The notes below the pieces were generated by a model. That model was given only the letters and a program-made list of their open reading frames with translations, did no database searches and had not been told where the DNA came from. A program made the translations under genes and the position numbers. Positions 35,801 to 44,421 of a stretch of 64,000 bases of DNA are shown here, piece after piece. The stretch is from Actinophytocola sp036402745 (lineage in GTDB: Bacteria; Actinomycetota; Actinomycetes; Mycobacteriales; Pseudonocardiaceae): positions 1-64,000 of the forward strand of contig NZ_DASWSJ010000078.1 of assembly GCF_036402745.1 (NCBI RefSeq). The letters are read 5' to 3'. Each line of letters begins with the position of its first letter. Position 1 is the stretch's first letter.

Positions 35801-38800
35801 ACGCGGACCGCCGGCGGCGAGAACGGGGTTGCCCGCGACGCCGGGGTCGACAGCGTCCGGGACATGGGTGGCGGGCGGTTCGAGGTGACCCGGCTCGATG
35901 GGTCCACGTTCACCGTCGTCGTGGATGCGGGGGCCACGCACGACGGGAGTCCCGCCTCCGTCCGGGTCTCCAACGGGGTCGGCGAGATCTCCGTGTCGCC
36001 CAACGCAGACGCCAACATCGTCGAACGGGCGCTCGCCAACGCCGTCGCCCAGGCGGATCAGCTGCTCTCCGGCAACACCGCCACCGAGTCGGTGCTCACC
36101 GCGGATCGGCATCCCGAGGGGCGGACCGAGCTGACGCCGAACGATCACGGGCGGCAGGCGGAGCTGCGCAACCTCGACCGGACACTGCGCCAGACCTCGC
36201 GGCTGCGGCTGCTGCGCCGCCTCCACACTGCCAACGAGATGCGGGCTCTCGTCGAGCACCTGGGGGTCCACAGCGACCAGGGCGGCGCACCGCAGCGCCG
36301 GGCCGTCGCCTCGGCCGACATCGACGCGCTCCTGCAGCGGCACGACGGCACCACCCTCAAGCGCCGCCCGAGCTGGGCCACCGATCCCGACGGGCTGCCC
36401 CGGTGGCACGCGTTCCCCCTGGTCTTCGCCACGCAGGCCATGCCAGGGGCGGCCGCGAGCACGGCGGCCATCGCCATCGCGGGCATCGATCCGGGTGCCA
36501 GCCCCGTGGCGGGCATCGCGATCGGGGTGGCGGCGCTCGCGCAGGCGACCGCGGGCACGCTGGTCCGGCGGTGGTACGGCGCGCGTGAGAAGTCCACAGT
36601 GGACGCCAACCACGCGTGGGCGGGCAAGGTCCGCGAGCACGAGGTGGCGTTGCGGCGCAAGCGGCTGTTCGACCCGCTGCTCGCGCGCGTCCGGGCGGCC
36701 GGGGTCGATCTCGGCGGCGGCCCCGTCGAGCCGGCGCCCGGCGAGCGGCCCCCGCAGGTGCAGCCGTACTGGGCCCGGTTCGTCAACCGCGCCGTGCCAC
36801 CGCTGACCGCCGCCGCGGCGGCCAGCCCGTTGCTCGCGCTCGGGCTGCCCGCGTGGACGCTCGCCGCCTACGCCGGCGTGGCCACGTGGCACGTCGCGTT
36901 CGGGCCGCTGGTCGAGCGGCTGCTGCGGGTCAGGGAAGTCACCGGCGAGATGCACCTCATCGACGGCGTCGGCCGGGAGCTCGACCCCGCCACGGCCGCG
37001 TTCGACGAGACGCTCGCCGAGACCCTGCACGGGCTGATGGACCGGATCGACCGCATCGCGGGCACCGTGGCCGCGCCGCACGGTCCGGCCGGGCTACCGG
37101 TGCCGACCACGGGCATCGACGACGCCACGATTCGCGAGTACCTCCAGAACGCGGCCCCCGGCGAGGCCGGCAACCTGGCGCGGGCGGCCATGGACGCGGC
37201 CACCAAGATCGGCCAGCAGGCGGTGGAGGCGCTGCTCGCCGGCGGGCTGCGGACGCTGGTGGGCACGATCGCGATGGCGGTGCTGGACAAGAGCTACCAC
37301 CTCAGCGAGTTCGCCGCGATCGGCGAGCAGGTGCGGTTCGACTTCGGCACCAAGCAGGCAGAGCAGCTGGCACTGGGCCGGCAGACCCTGCTCGACATGG
37401 TCGCCGCCGCGGACCGGCAGATCACCGCCGCCGAGCAGCTTCTCGCGGCCCACCAGCGGGTGACGACCTCCCTGCCGAGCCGGGCCGCCGACCTCCAGCA
37501 CCCCACGCCACCGAGCGGTGACCGGCCGGCCGGGATGCCCGGCAAGGGCGTGTTCGCCAAGTACGGCCTCGCGCAGCTGGTGGCGTCGGCCGGCGCGCTC
37601 GTCACCGCCACCGTCGCGTTCGACCAGGCGTGGGCCGGGGTCGTCGTGGCCGGCAGTGCCGCGGTGCTGGCGGCGGGCACGATGGCCGGCCGGTACCTGT
37701 TCCGGCGTGCCGAGCAGCACGCGGTGGACGCCCAGATCGCCGCCGACCGACTCAGGGAGCGCACCGCCGAGAGCGCCTACGCGGCACGGCTCACCGAGTT
37801 CGCCGGCGAGTTCCTGACCAGAGAAGTCGCGGCGGCCCAGGGGAACAACACCGGCCCGGCCACGGGAAACCCGAAGATCCCGGTCAACCTCGGCGAGTCC
37901 GACCCGCGGTACCCCGACTACGTCCAGGGCCTGGCGGCCGCCGAGCGCGAGCGGCTGTTCACCGAGCCGCGGCCGTGGTCGCTGCTGGCCCCCCGGCTGG
38001 ACGGGCTCCACCGGGTCGACCGGCTGGCGGAGCGGGTGCGCGCGCTCGCCGCGGAGGTCGGCACCGACCCCCGGCCGCTGCGGCGGGCCCGCGCCGACCT
38101 CACCAAGGCCTGGTCGGACTACCGGCGGCTGGTCAGCGACGGGACCCCGCTGCCGACCGACCACGAGCAGCACAGGGGCCGGCCGACCGCGCGCACCACG
38201 CCGGGCCAGTACCCGGGCGCCAGGCCGCAGCTCAGCGAGAAGCTCACCGAGATCCTCGCCGACAGCGAGGTCACCCCCGGCGGCCGGGCGTACTACGAGC
38301 GCGGCGACGAGGACATGTGGCAGGCCGCGCAGGAGGTCCCGCCGCTCGCCGGCTACTACACCGTCGACATGCACGGCGACCCCTACGCCGCCGAGGTCGG
38401 CGACGTGGAGATCAACGCCGAGGAGCTCGCCCGGCTGCTGGCGAACGACCCGGCCTGGACCGGCCAGCCGATCCGGCTGTTCGTGTGCGAGAGCGGCAAG
38501 GCCGACGACGGCCTGGCCCAGCAGCTCGCCGACCGCCTCGGGGTCGAGGTCCTCGCGCCGACCGAGCTGGCGTGGTCCGAGCCGGACGGGACGACCTACT
38601 CCGCCTCCGAGAACGGCGTCGACGAGGACGGGAACCCGATCCCGACCGTGCCGCACGACGGCGAGTGGCGCACGTTCCGCCCCCGCACCCCGGCCGACCC
38701 GCACCTGTCCGTCCAGCACCCGCGCGCCGACCCGCACCTGTCCGTCGAGCACCCGCCGGTCCCGCGGCGCCGGCCGCACCCCGAGCTGACGCCGCGGGAG

Positions 38801-39265
38801 CGGGCGGCGCTCGAGCAGCACCTGGACGAGCTGGCGCGGGACAACCCGGAGAAGTTCGCCGAGACCGCGAAGGACCCGGACCACAACAACAAGGTCACCA
38901 AGGGCTCGCGGGACGAGGCGCGCATCGCGCTCGACCTGCACGACCGCGGCCAGGGCCCGCTCGCGGGCGACTACCGGCGGCCCGACGGCCCCGGCCAGGG
39001 CGACTTCATCGGCGGCAACGGACGGCCGCAGGACCTGAAGGGCGTGCACTCGGACTGGCCGCCCGAGGTACCCGAGCACGTGCGGCAGCGCCCGTTCCCG
39101 AATGCCTACACTGAGGCCGACTTCCGGGACACCGTCGAGGGTCAGTTCGCGCGGGGCCGCGATGTCGTGATCGACACCCGCAACGCCAACCAGGCCGCTA
39201 TCGACGACATGCGGCGCATCGTCGAGGAGGAGGGCTGGGGTGACCGCATCACCTGGTACCCGTGA
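32801..39265 (+). CDS. giant T7SS polymorphic toxin: WXG-like head, low-complexity linker, caspase-like domain, CdiA-type nuclease tail
   Basis: A 2154-residue protein. Residues 1-110 are helical and WXG/LXG-like (WGDVAGVQFRDDAKAYGEDY). Residues 115-180 are hydrophobic. About 319-960 is Gly/Ala/Ser- then Pro/Asn/Thr-rich linker. Hydrophobic hairpins lie near 1204-1260, 1330-1376 and 1589-1634. About 1837-1930 has MHGDP (His1858) and FVCESG (Cys1896) in strand-turn contexts, like the MARTX/TcdB caspase-type self-cleaving domain. The last 120 residues (KGSRDEARIALDL, GDFIGG, DLKGV, VIDTRN, RITWYP) fit the CdiA-C PD-(D/E)XK tRNase pattern. There is no Sec signal. Domain calls beyond the head are inference. 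ATG 32801 or 32807; no strong ribosome site. Confidence 0.8.
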   Translation: MGMQKPSNELVAELDRILLWSWWPPDDEDVAYQLGDRWREAAELVEQGAAKLDTWVARVTDVWGDVAGVQFRDDAKAYGEDYRTFAKQMRMLSEFAKAYGDQVKKAKDDIKVEIGVNLALFVAFSMIPGGFLAGRLAHGVASEITALLVGRAAAGIGSKLAGGLVKLGVETAKEMFDEATVNALQQGVANVRGTRKGFDLAELRDATITGGVGGVLGEGLSGATKLGAKALNKAGVPTPSLPNNHPGIAVQAFGNNAVTSPTAGYLVENHDNKEALTNVGGYVNAIKENGVGAGVLGAARANSVHAAEQVNPLRTTPSSDGGGGGSGGGPASPGADPPTPRGQPPSAAGGAGGAAAGPGPGDPVAAGTGTQSTGAGAGAAAGAASGASAAAGGPGAPAAADPGVAADPGTAAASGGGAASGGGGAGSGGTASGAANGGPGAAAAGGGGAASGGPGAAGGGAAGAAGGGGSSGGGGGPTASAASGGPGAAAAGGGAASSGPGAAAAGGGAASGSDLGAGAASGGTGAASAAGPGSGGGPGGGPGGGPTATAGGHPSTGGGPGGGGPSATPNGHGPTGGGPSGGGPGATTGSSPGTTSGGPGSGGPGATGSGPGTASSGGPSAQSPAGGGPGGGGPGGGPSGGGPGGGATHTGPADGSGPPAGPDGNGGGPDGNGGGPGPTHTAPNGSGPDGSTTTPGTSTLPGTSTLSGQEAASPNGTMSTAAPVITTGSTGPIQHTSTPAPLRAATATQPSTTRSDPSRSQESTPDATSDTADEDSGHPPTADGSATVNGSAPGNTKPATGEAPGGNTTTNPNATPTEAGQRDDGPRTTTPTMPGAGAALAAAASTTSPTPRPTTPTKPPTHTKLTGPAKPGPTSRSGTGANNSPSGDPNAASNNPAHTGPNSGNHSPNPAGGDNSPSADPNAANNPPGNSATPTNPSPAAANPNGGNNPAGPATNPGQGRIAAVLSGVAGAVPRSGFFARVGDNRLMRNVVQALARAAMTRTAGGENGVARDAGVDSVRDMGGGRFEVTRLDGSTFTVVVDAGATHDGSPASVRVSNGVGEISVSPNADANIVERALANAVAQADQLLSGNTATESVLTADRHPEGRTELTPNDHGRQAELRNLDRTLRQTSRLRLLRRLHTANEMRALVEHLGVHSDQGGAPQRRAVASADIDALLQRHDGTTLKRRPSWATDPDGLPRWHAFPLVFATQAMPGAAASTAAIAIAGIDPGASPVAGIAIGVAALAQATAGTLVRRWYGAREKSTVDANHAWAGKVREHEVALRRKRLFDPLLARVRAAGVDLGGGPVEPAPGERPPQVQPYWARFVNRAVPPLTAAAAASPLLALGLPAWTLAAYAGVATWHVAFGPLVERLLRVREVTGEMHLIDGVGRELDPATAAFDETLAETLHGLMDRIDRIAGTVAAPHGPAGLPVPTTGIDDATIREYLQNAAPGEAGNLARAAMDAATKIGQQAVEALLAGGLRTLVGTIAMAVLDKSYHLSEFAAIGEQVRFDFGTKQAEQLALGRQTLLDMVAAADRQITAAEQLLAAHQRVTTSLPSRAADLQHPTPPSGDRPAGMPGKGVFAKYGLAQLVASAGALVTATVAFDQAWAGVVVAGSAAVLAAGTMAGRYLFRRAEQHAVDAQIAADRLRERTAESAYAARLTEFAGEFLTREVAAAQGNNTGPATGNPKIPVNLGESDPRYPDYVQGLAAAERERLFTEPRPWSLLAPRLDGLHRVDRLAERVRALAAEVGTDPRPLRRARADLTKAWSDYRRLVSDGTPLPTDHEQHRGRPTARTTPGQYPGARPQLSEKLTEILADSEVTPGGRAYYERGDEDMWQAAQEVPPLAGYYTVDMHGDPYAAEVGDVEINAEELARLLANDPAWTGQPIRLFVCESGKADDGLAQQLADRLGVEVLAPTELAWSEPDGTTYSASENGVDEDGNPIPTVPHDGEWRTFRPRTPADPHLSVQHPRADPHLSVEHPPVPRRRPHPELTPRERAALEQHLDELARDNPEKFAETAKDPDHNNKVTKGSRDEARIALDLHDRGQGPLAGDYRRPDGPGQGDFIGGNGRPQDLKGVHSDWPPEVPEHVRQRPFPNAYTEADFRDTVEGQFARGRDVVIDTRNANQAAIDDMRRIVEEEGWGDRITWYP

Positions 39266-39812
39266 CGTCTTCTACGGCATCGACACGGACCTGTCCGATG
39301 TGGACCTGTCCGGCCGGGACCTCACCGAGGGCTGGCTCAGCAGATCCCGGCTGCTCGGCGCCACCCTGCGGAACTGCTCGCTCGTGCGGGCGCACGTGGA
39401 GGAGGCCGACTTCTCCGAAGCCGACCTCAGCGGCGCCGACCTCACCAAGGCATCCGGACGCGGCTCCGTGTTCCGCGACGCCCGGCTGCACGGCACGGAC
39501 CTCAAAGCCGCCGAACTCAACCGCGCCGACTTCACCGGCGCCGACCTCACCAGCGCCAACCTCGGCGACGCACTGCTCACCCGATCCACCCTCGCCCGCG
39601 CCAACCTCACCAACGCGACCGCCGACAAAGCCGTACTACGCAACACCATCCTCGATGAGGCGCAGGTACGCGGACTCACCGGCACCGTCATCGGCCCCAT
39701 CTCGGTGATCTTCCGCGGCCAGCGCACACTGCTCGACGGACCCGACCTCGAGCAATGGTTCAACACCCGAGGCGCCCGGATCACCCGGTTCCACGCGAGG
39801 GAGGCATCGTGA
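39240..39812 (+). CDS. pentapeptide-repeat protein, candidate immunity factor
   Basis: A 190-residue protein built from about 20 A(D/N)LxX pentapeptides between residues 15 and 140 (for example DVDLS, GRDLT, EADLS, GADLT, RADFT, GADLT). These fold as a right-handed quadrilateral beta-helix that can mimic nucleic acid. The C-terminal 45 residues are non-repeat. The GTG start lies inside the toxin's last codons (26-base overlap) with GAGGAGGAGG upstream, so it is translationally coupled to the toxin. Position and fold suggest it protects against the nuclease, but this is unproven. Confidence 0.85.
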   Translation: MTASPGTRDVFYGIDTDLSDVDLSGRDLTEGWLSRSRLLGATLRNCSLVRAHVEEADFSEADLSGADLTKASGRGSVFRDARLHGTDLKAAELNRADFTGADLTSANLGDALLTRSTLARANLTNATADKAVLRNTILDEAQVRGLTGTVIGPISVIFRGQRTLLDGPDLEQWFNTRGARITRFHAREAS

Positions 39813-40183
39813 GGTTCGCCAGGCTCTTCGACGGCAGGGACGAGGCCGACAACCCGGTCTTCGCACCGGACCGGCCCCGCATCGGCGACCCGGCCGAGCG
39901 CGACCGCGTCGCCGCGTTCCTCCGCGCCGGCAAGGTGATCCGGCGAACCACCGGCCGCACCACGGACCGGCTCGACCCGGCGCGGGGCAAGCAGGTCCCG
40001 ATGTCCACGCACACGGACGGCACGTGGATCTGGAACGCGGGCCTGCGCTACTACCTGGAGACCTACGGCATCGCACCGGAACCGGAGTTCCTCGCACACA
40101 TCGCCGCCTCGGGGTACGAGGCCGTGACCCCGGAGGAACCGGCCTGGCGCGAGGCGCTCGAGGCACTACGCGCCCGCGGCTGA
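39809..40183 (+). CDS. small protein coupled to toxin, candidate immunity protein
   Basis: A 124-residue soluble acidic-to-neutral protein starting at GTG that overlaps the previous stop by four bases (GTGA), with GAGGGAG upstream. I recognise only a loose actinobacterial pattern: an N-terminal RFARLFDGRDEADNPVF, then DGTWIWNAGLRYYLETYGIAPEPEFLAHI (about residues 70-98). Such small proteins often follow polymorphic toxins as immunity factors. Between this gene and the pentapeptide gene, this is the more conventional immunity candidate. It ends one base before the convergent TgpA-like gene. Confidence 0.75.
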   Translation: MRFARLFDGRDEADNPVFAPDRPRIGDPAERDRVAAFLRAGKVIRRTTGRTTDRLDPARGKQVPMSTHTDGTWIWNAGLRYYLETYGIAPEPEFLAHIAASGYEAVTPEEPAWREALEALRARG

Positions 40184-40184
40184 C

Positions 40185-42311
40185 TCAGTCGCGCGGCCCG
40201 AACAGGCTCGGCACGTGCAGGGCCGCGCGCAACCGCGCCGGTACCGGCCGGCTCGCCAGTCCTCGACGGACGGCCCGAACCGCCGCCCACGCCTCGGCCG
40301 CGGTCCCGGCGCCCGGCCCGCCGGCCGACCACAGCGCCTGATCCACACTCACCGCCAGCGCGTGCAGCCCGGTGACGACCGGCGGGCCGCCAACCGGTGC
40401 GGCCGCCGAAGCGAGGTCCCGGACGGTCATCCCAGCGGTGAACGGCACCCCGTGCGCTCGCAGCCGGTCCCGGGCCTCGGCCCACGCGCCGACCACCGCA
40501 CGGGCCCCGGGTCGGCGACGCCGGCGCCAGGCGCGCACCGCCGCCGCGAGGGGGACACCCAGCAGCCACGCCACCACCAGCGCGGCCACGCCGAGCGCGA
40601 TCCCGGTCAGCGGCAGCGAGAAGTCCGCCCCGGACGAGGTCGCGACCGTGTCGCCGGAGTCGGCGGGCACGTCCGGGTCCACCAGCTCCTCCGGCGGGGG
40701 CAGCTTCGCCCGCGCCTTGGCGGTGACCTCGGCCAGCCCGCTGGCCTTGCCGGAGCTCTCGGCGGTGCCACTCGGGTCCAGCGGCACCCAGCCGACGCCG
40801 GCGACCGCGACCTCGGGCCAGGCCAGCACGTCCTCGTTGCGCACCTCGACCCGGCCGGAGCCGGCCGGCGCCCGGTAGCCGACCGCGATCCGGGCCGGCA
40901 CGCCGAGGATCCGGGCCAGCACCACGTAGGCGGCGGCGAACTGCACGCTCGTGCCGCGCTTGGCGTCCAGCAGGAACCGCTCGATCTGCGGCCAGCCGCT
41001 GCCCGTCGGCAGGTCCTCGGTGGCCACCCGGTAGTTCTTGCTCAGGAAGTCCTCGATCAGCAGCGCCGTGCGGAACGACGCGCGCAGGCCGTGCGAGGCC
41101 TTCTTCGCCAGCTCCGCGACGGCGGCCGGGACCACGCCGAGGTCGCCGAAGCCGGACCGGGCGGTCGGGTCGATGCCGGCGTTGTAGAGCGAGTCCCCGT
41201 CGACGCGCGGCTCCCACCAGGACAGGTCGTAGTCCACGGGCCCGCGCCGGCCGGTGACCATCAGCGTCCCGGCGGTCTCGTCGATCAGCGGCGCCACCCC
41301 GGTGACCTCGGCCGGCAGCGCCTGGCTCGGGACCCACGGCTCGTCGGTGGCCTCGACGTGGATCCGCGCGCTCTGCCGGCTGATGTCCGTGGTCACCGCG
41401 GGCGCGGGCGACAGCGCGGCACCCATGCGCCGGTAGTCCTCGCCGGGCAGCCAGCTGACGCCGTTGAAGTCGGCCAGCACCACCAGCCGCCAGCGGTCCA
41501 CCGGGTCGTCGGTGGTGTAGCTGAAGACCTGCTGGCCGGGGTGCAGCAGCCGCTCGGCGACCTCGTCGAGCGGGTTGCCGAGCCGCCGCGGGGGCACCGG
41601 CGCCGGGCGGTTCTCGCGCAGCGAGTACGCGGGCCGCTCGACCGGGTCGAGCGCGGTGACGAGCGCGGCGCCGGCCACCGCGAGCACCAGCGTCGGCACG
41701 ACGGTCAGCGCGGTCAGCACGGCCCGGCGGCTGGTGGGCTCGTCCCCGGACCGGGACCGGGTGGTCACCAGCAACGCGCCCACGACGAGCGCGAACCCGA
41801 GGCCGACGGCGGTCGCGGTGAGGCCGGTGAGCGACACGTACGCCTGGCTGAGCACGAGCACGGCGACGCCGGGCAGGACCGCGACGAGCGGGCGGCGCAG
41901 CCGGGTGAGCAGCTCGGCCGCGAGCACCGCGGCGACCAGCACTGCGAGCGGCACGAACAGCAGCAGCTCGGCGTCGGGCCGGGCCGGCCAGGTGGACTGG
42001 AGGGTGAGCTGCCACGAGTCGGTGACCCCTGCGGCGAGCGCGCGGACGGTGGCGGCGGTGGGCAGCCCTGCCGCGGTCGTCGGCCACAGCAGCGCCTCGG
42101 CCAGCCCCAGCAGCCCGAGCACGAGCGCGAGCAGCGGCCGCCACGGCACGAGCCCCGGCCACCGCCGGGCAAGCTCCGCCGCGGCGAACGTCGTCGCCGC
42201 GACCACCGCGATCGGCGGCACGAGGGCGGAGAGCCCGAACACCGGCGCGAAGGCCAGCCCGGGTCCCGCGGCGGCGAGCAACACCCAGGCGAGCGCGGCC
42301 CGTGACGTCAT
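40185..42311 (-). CDS. TgpA-like transglutaminase-domain membrane protein, catalytic triad lost
   Basis: A 708-residue protein with about six N-terminal membrane helices (DUF3488-type, residues 5-220), an external transglutaminase-like domain (about 400-520), a seventh helix (near 565-590) and a cytoplasmic tail. The domain pattern is complete (VQFAAAYVVLARILGVPARIAVGY, then AWPEV, then GWVPLDPSG), but the Cys position is Ser455, the His position is Leu496 and only Asp512 remains. It is therefore likely not a protease or transglutaminase. The ATG overlaps the DUF58 stop (ATGA). It is the last gene of the MoxR-DUF58 operon; TgpA-DUF58-MoxR trios are common in bacteria but their role is poorly known. 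Confidence 0.88.
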   Translation of the reverse strand: MTSRAALAWVLLAAAGPGLAFAPVFGLSALVPPIAVVAATTFAAAELARRWPGLVPWRPLLALVLGLLGLAEALLWPTTAAGLPTAATVRALAAGVTDSWQLTLQSTWPARPDAELLLFVPLAVLVAAVLAAELLTRLRRPLVAVLPGVAVLVLSQAYVSLTGLTATAVGLGFALVVGALLVTTRSRSGDEPTSRRAVLTALTVVPTLVLAVAGAALVTALDPVERPAYSLRENRPAPVPPRRLGNPLDEVAERLLHPGQQVFSYTTDDPVDRWRLVVLADFNGVSWLPGEDYRRMGAALSPAPAVTTDISRQSARIHVEATDEPWVPSQALPAEVTGVAPLIDETAGTLMVTGRRGPVDYDLSWWEPRVDGDSLYNAGIDPTARSGFGDLGVVPAAVAELAKKASHGLRASFRTALLIEDFLSKNYRVATEDLPTGSGWPQIERFLLDAKRGTSVQFAAAYVVLARILGVPARIAVGYRAPAGSGRVEVRNEDVLAWPEVAVAGVGWVPLDPSGTAESSGKASGLAEVTAKARAKLPPPEELVDPDVPADSGDTVATSSGADFSLPLTGIALGVAALVVAWLLGVPLAAAVRAWRRRRRPGARAVVGAWAEARDRLRAHGVPFTAGMTVRDLASAAAPVGGPPVVTGLHALAVSVDQALWSAGGPGAGTAAEAWAAVRAVRRGLASRPVPARLRAALHVPSLFGPRD

Positions 42312-43461
42312 CCGGCCACCACCACGTTCCACCGGCGGGCCGCGTCCTTCGCGTCGGTCGCGTGCAGGACCCGCACCCCCGGCACCTTCACCTCGACACC
42401 GGTCCGGCCGCCGCCGAGCACCACGACGACGGTGGTCGTGTAGTGCTGGCGGAGCGCCGCGAGCGCGGCCAGGTCCGCGTGGTGCGCGCCCGCCATGACG
42501 ACGACGAGACAGCCGCCGTGGTCACCGGTGCGGGCCAGCTCCGCCGGCACCAGCGGCACGGTGCCGGCGACCGGCTCCAGCTGGCACAGCTCGTCCAGCA
42601 GGCGACGCACCGACGACGCTCCGCCGCGCTCGCTGACGTCCAGCCCGCCGGGGGTGAGCAGCCGGCAGCGGTGCCCGGCCGTGGCCGACGCGGTGGCCAG
42701 CGAGCCGGCCAGGTCCACGGCGTCCTCGAAGACCGCGGCGGTGGTCAGCTCGGCGCGGGTGTCCAGCAGCGCGGTGAACCGCGGCTGGTTCGGGTCGACG
42801 TAGTCGCGCACCATCAGCTGCCCGGTCCGCGCGGTCGCCTTCCAGTGCAGGTGCCGCACCTCGTCGCCGACCACGTACTCGCGCACGTCCCGCAGGTCCA
42901 GCGAGCCGTGCAGCGGGTCGTCGGTGGTCCGGCCCTCGTGGTGGTGCCGGGGGTGCCCGCCGACCAGCGCGCGCACGGGGTAGAGGTGCGGGTGCACCCA
43001 CAGTGTGGTGGTGTCGCCGGTGGTCAGCCGGCTGCGGCCGAGCCCGAGCGGGTCGACGCGCTGCAGGGTCAGCGGCCCCACCTGGAAGCGGCCGCGGCGC
43101 AGCGTCGGGAGCTCGTAGTGGTAGACGGCCTGCGCACCCGGTGGCAGCGCACGCACGGTCACCGCGTGGAAGCCGGAGCCGACCAGGTCGCCCGCGGTGA
43201 ACTCGCCCTGCCGCCGCGAGCCGGCGTTCTCCACCCGCAGCCGGGCGAACGCCGGGCGGCCGCGCCGCACGCGGTCGGGGTAGATCTCCCGGGTGACGGC
43301 GACCCGCGGGCGGCGGGCGGTGATCACGAGGGCGGCCACCACGGCGCCGAGCGCGGCCCCGGCGAGGCCGCGCAGCATCGGGTAGCCCGCCCACTCGGCC
43401 AGCCCGAAGCAGACCACGGCGGCGGCGAGAACGGCCACGCCGCGAGGGGTGAGCCGGGGCA

Positions 43462-43462
<1 letters not shown>
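42308..43462 (-). CDS. DUF58-domain membrane protein
   Basis: A 384-residue protein with two N-terminal membrane helices (about 8-25, 29-47), a beta-rich domain and the DUF58 hallmark DVREYVVGDEVRHLHWKATARTG (residues around 193-215), then a von Willebrand A-like fold (ALLDTRAE as a degenerate MIDAS strand). These proteins pair with MoxR ATPases, probably as membrane-bound targets of the chaperone. The start overlaps the moxR stop by one base (TAATG) and the stop overlaps the TgpA-like start. Confidence 0.92.

Positions 43463-44417
<955 letters not shown>

Positions 44418-44421
<4 letters not shown>

Noticed and set aside
34400..37081. Minus-strand frame of 893 codons opposite the toxin
   Set aside because: It covers the low-complexity linker and has no start context; the plus frame continues through to a recognisable nuclease-like tail.
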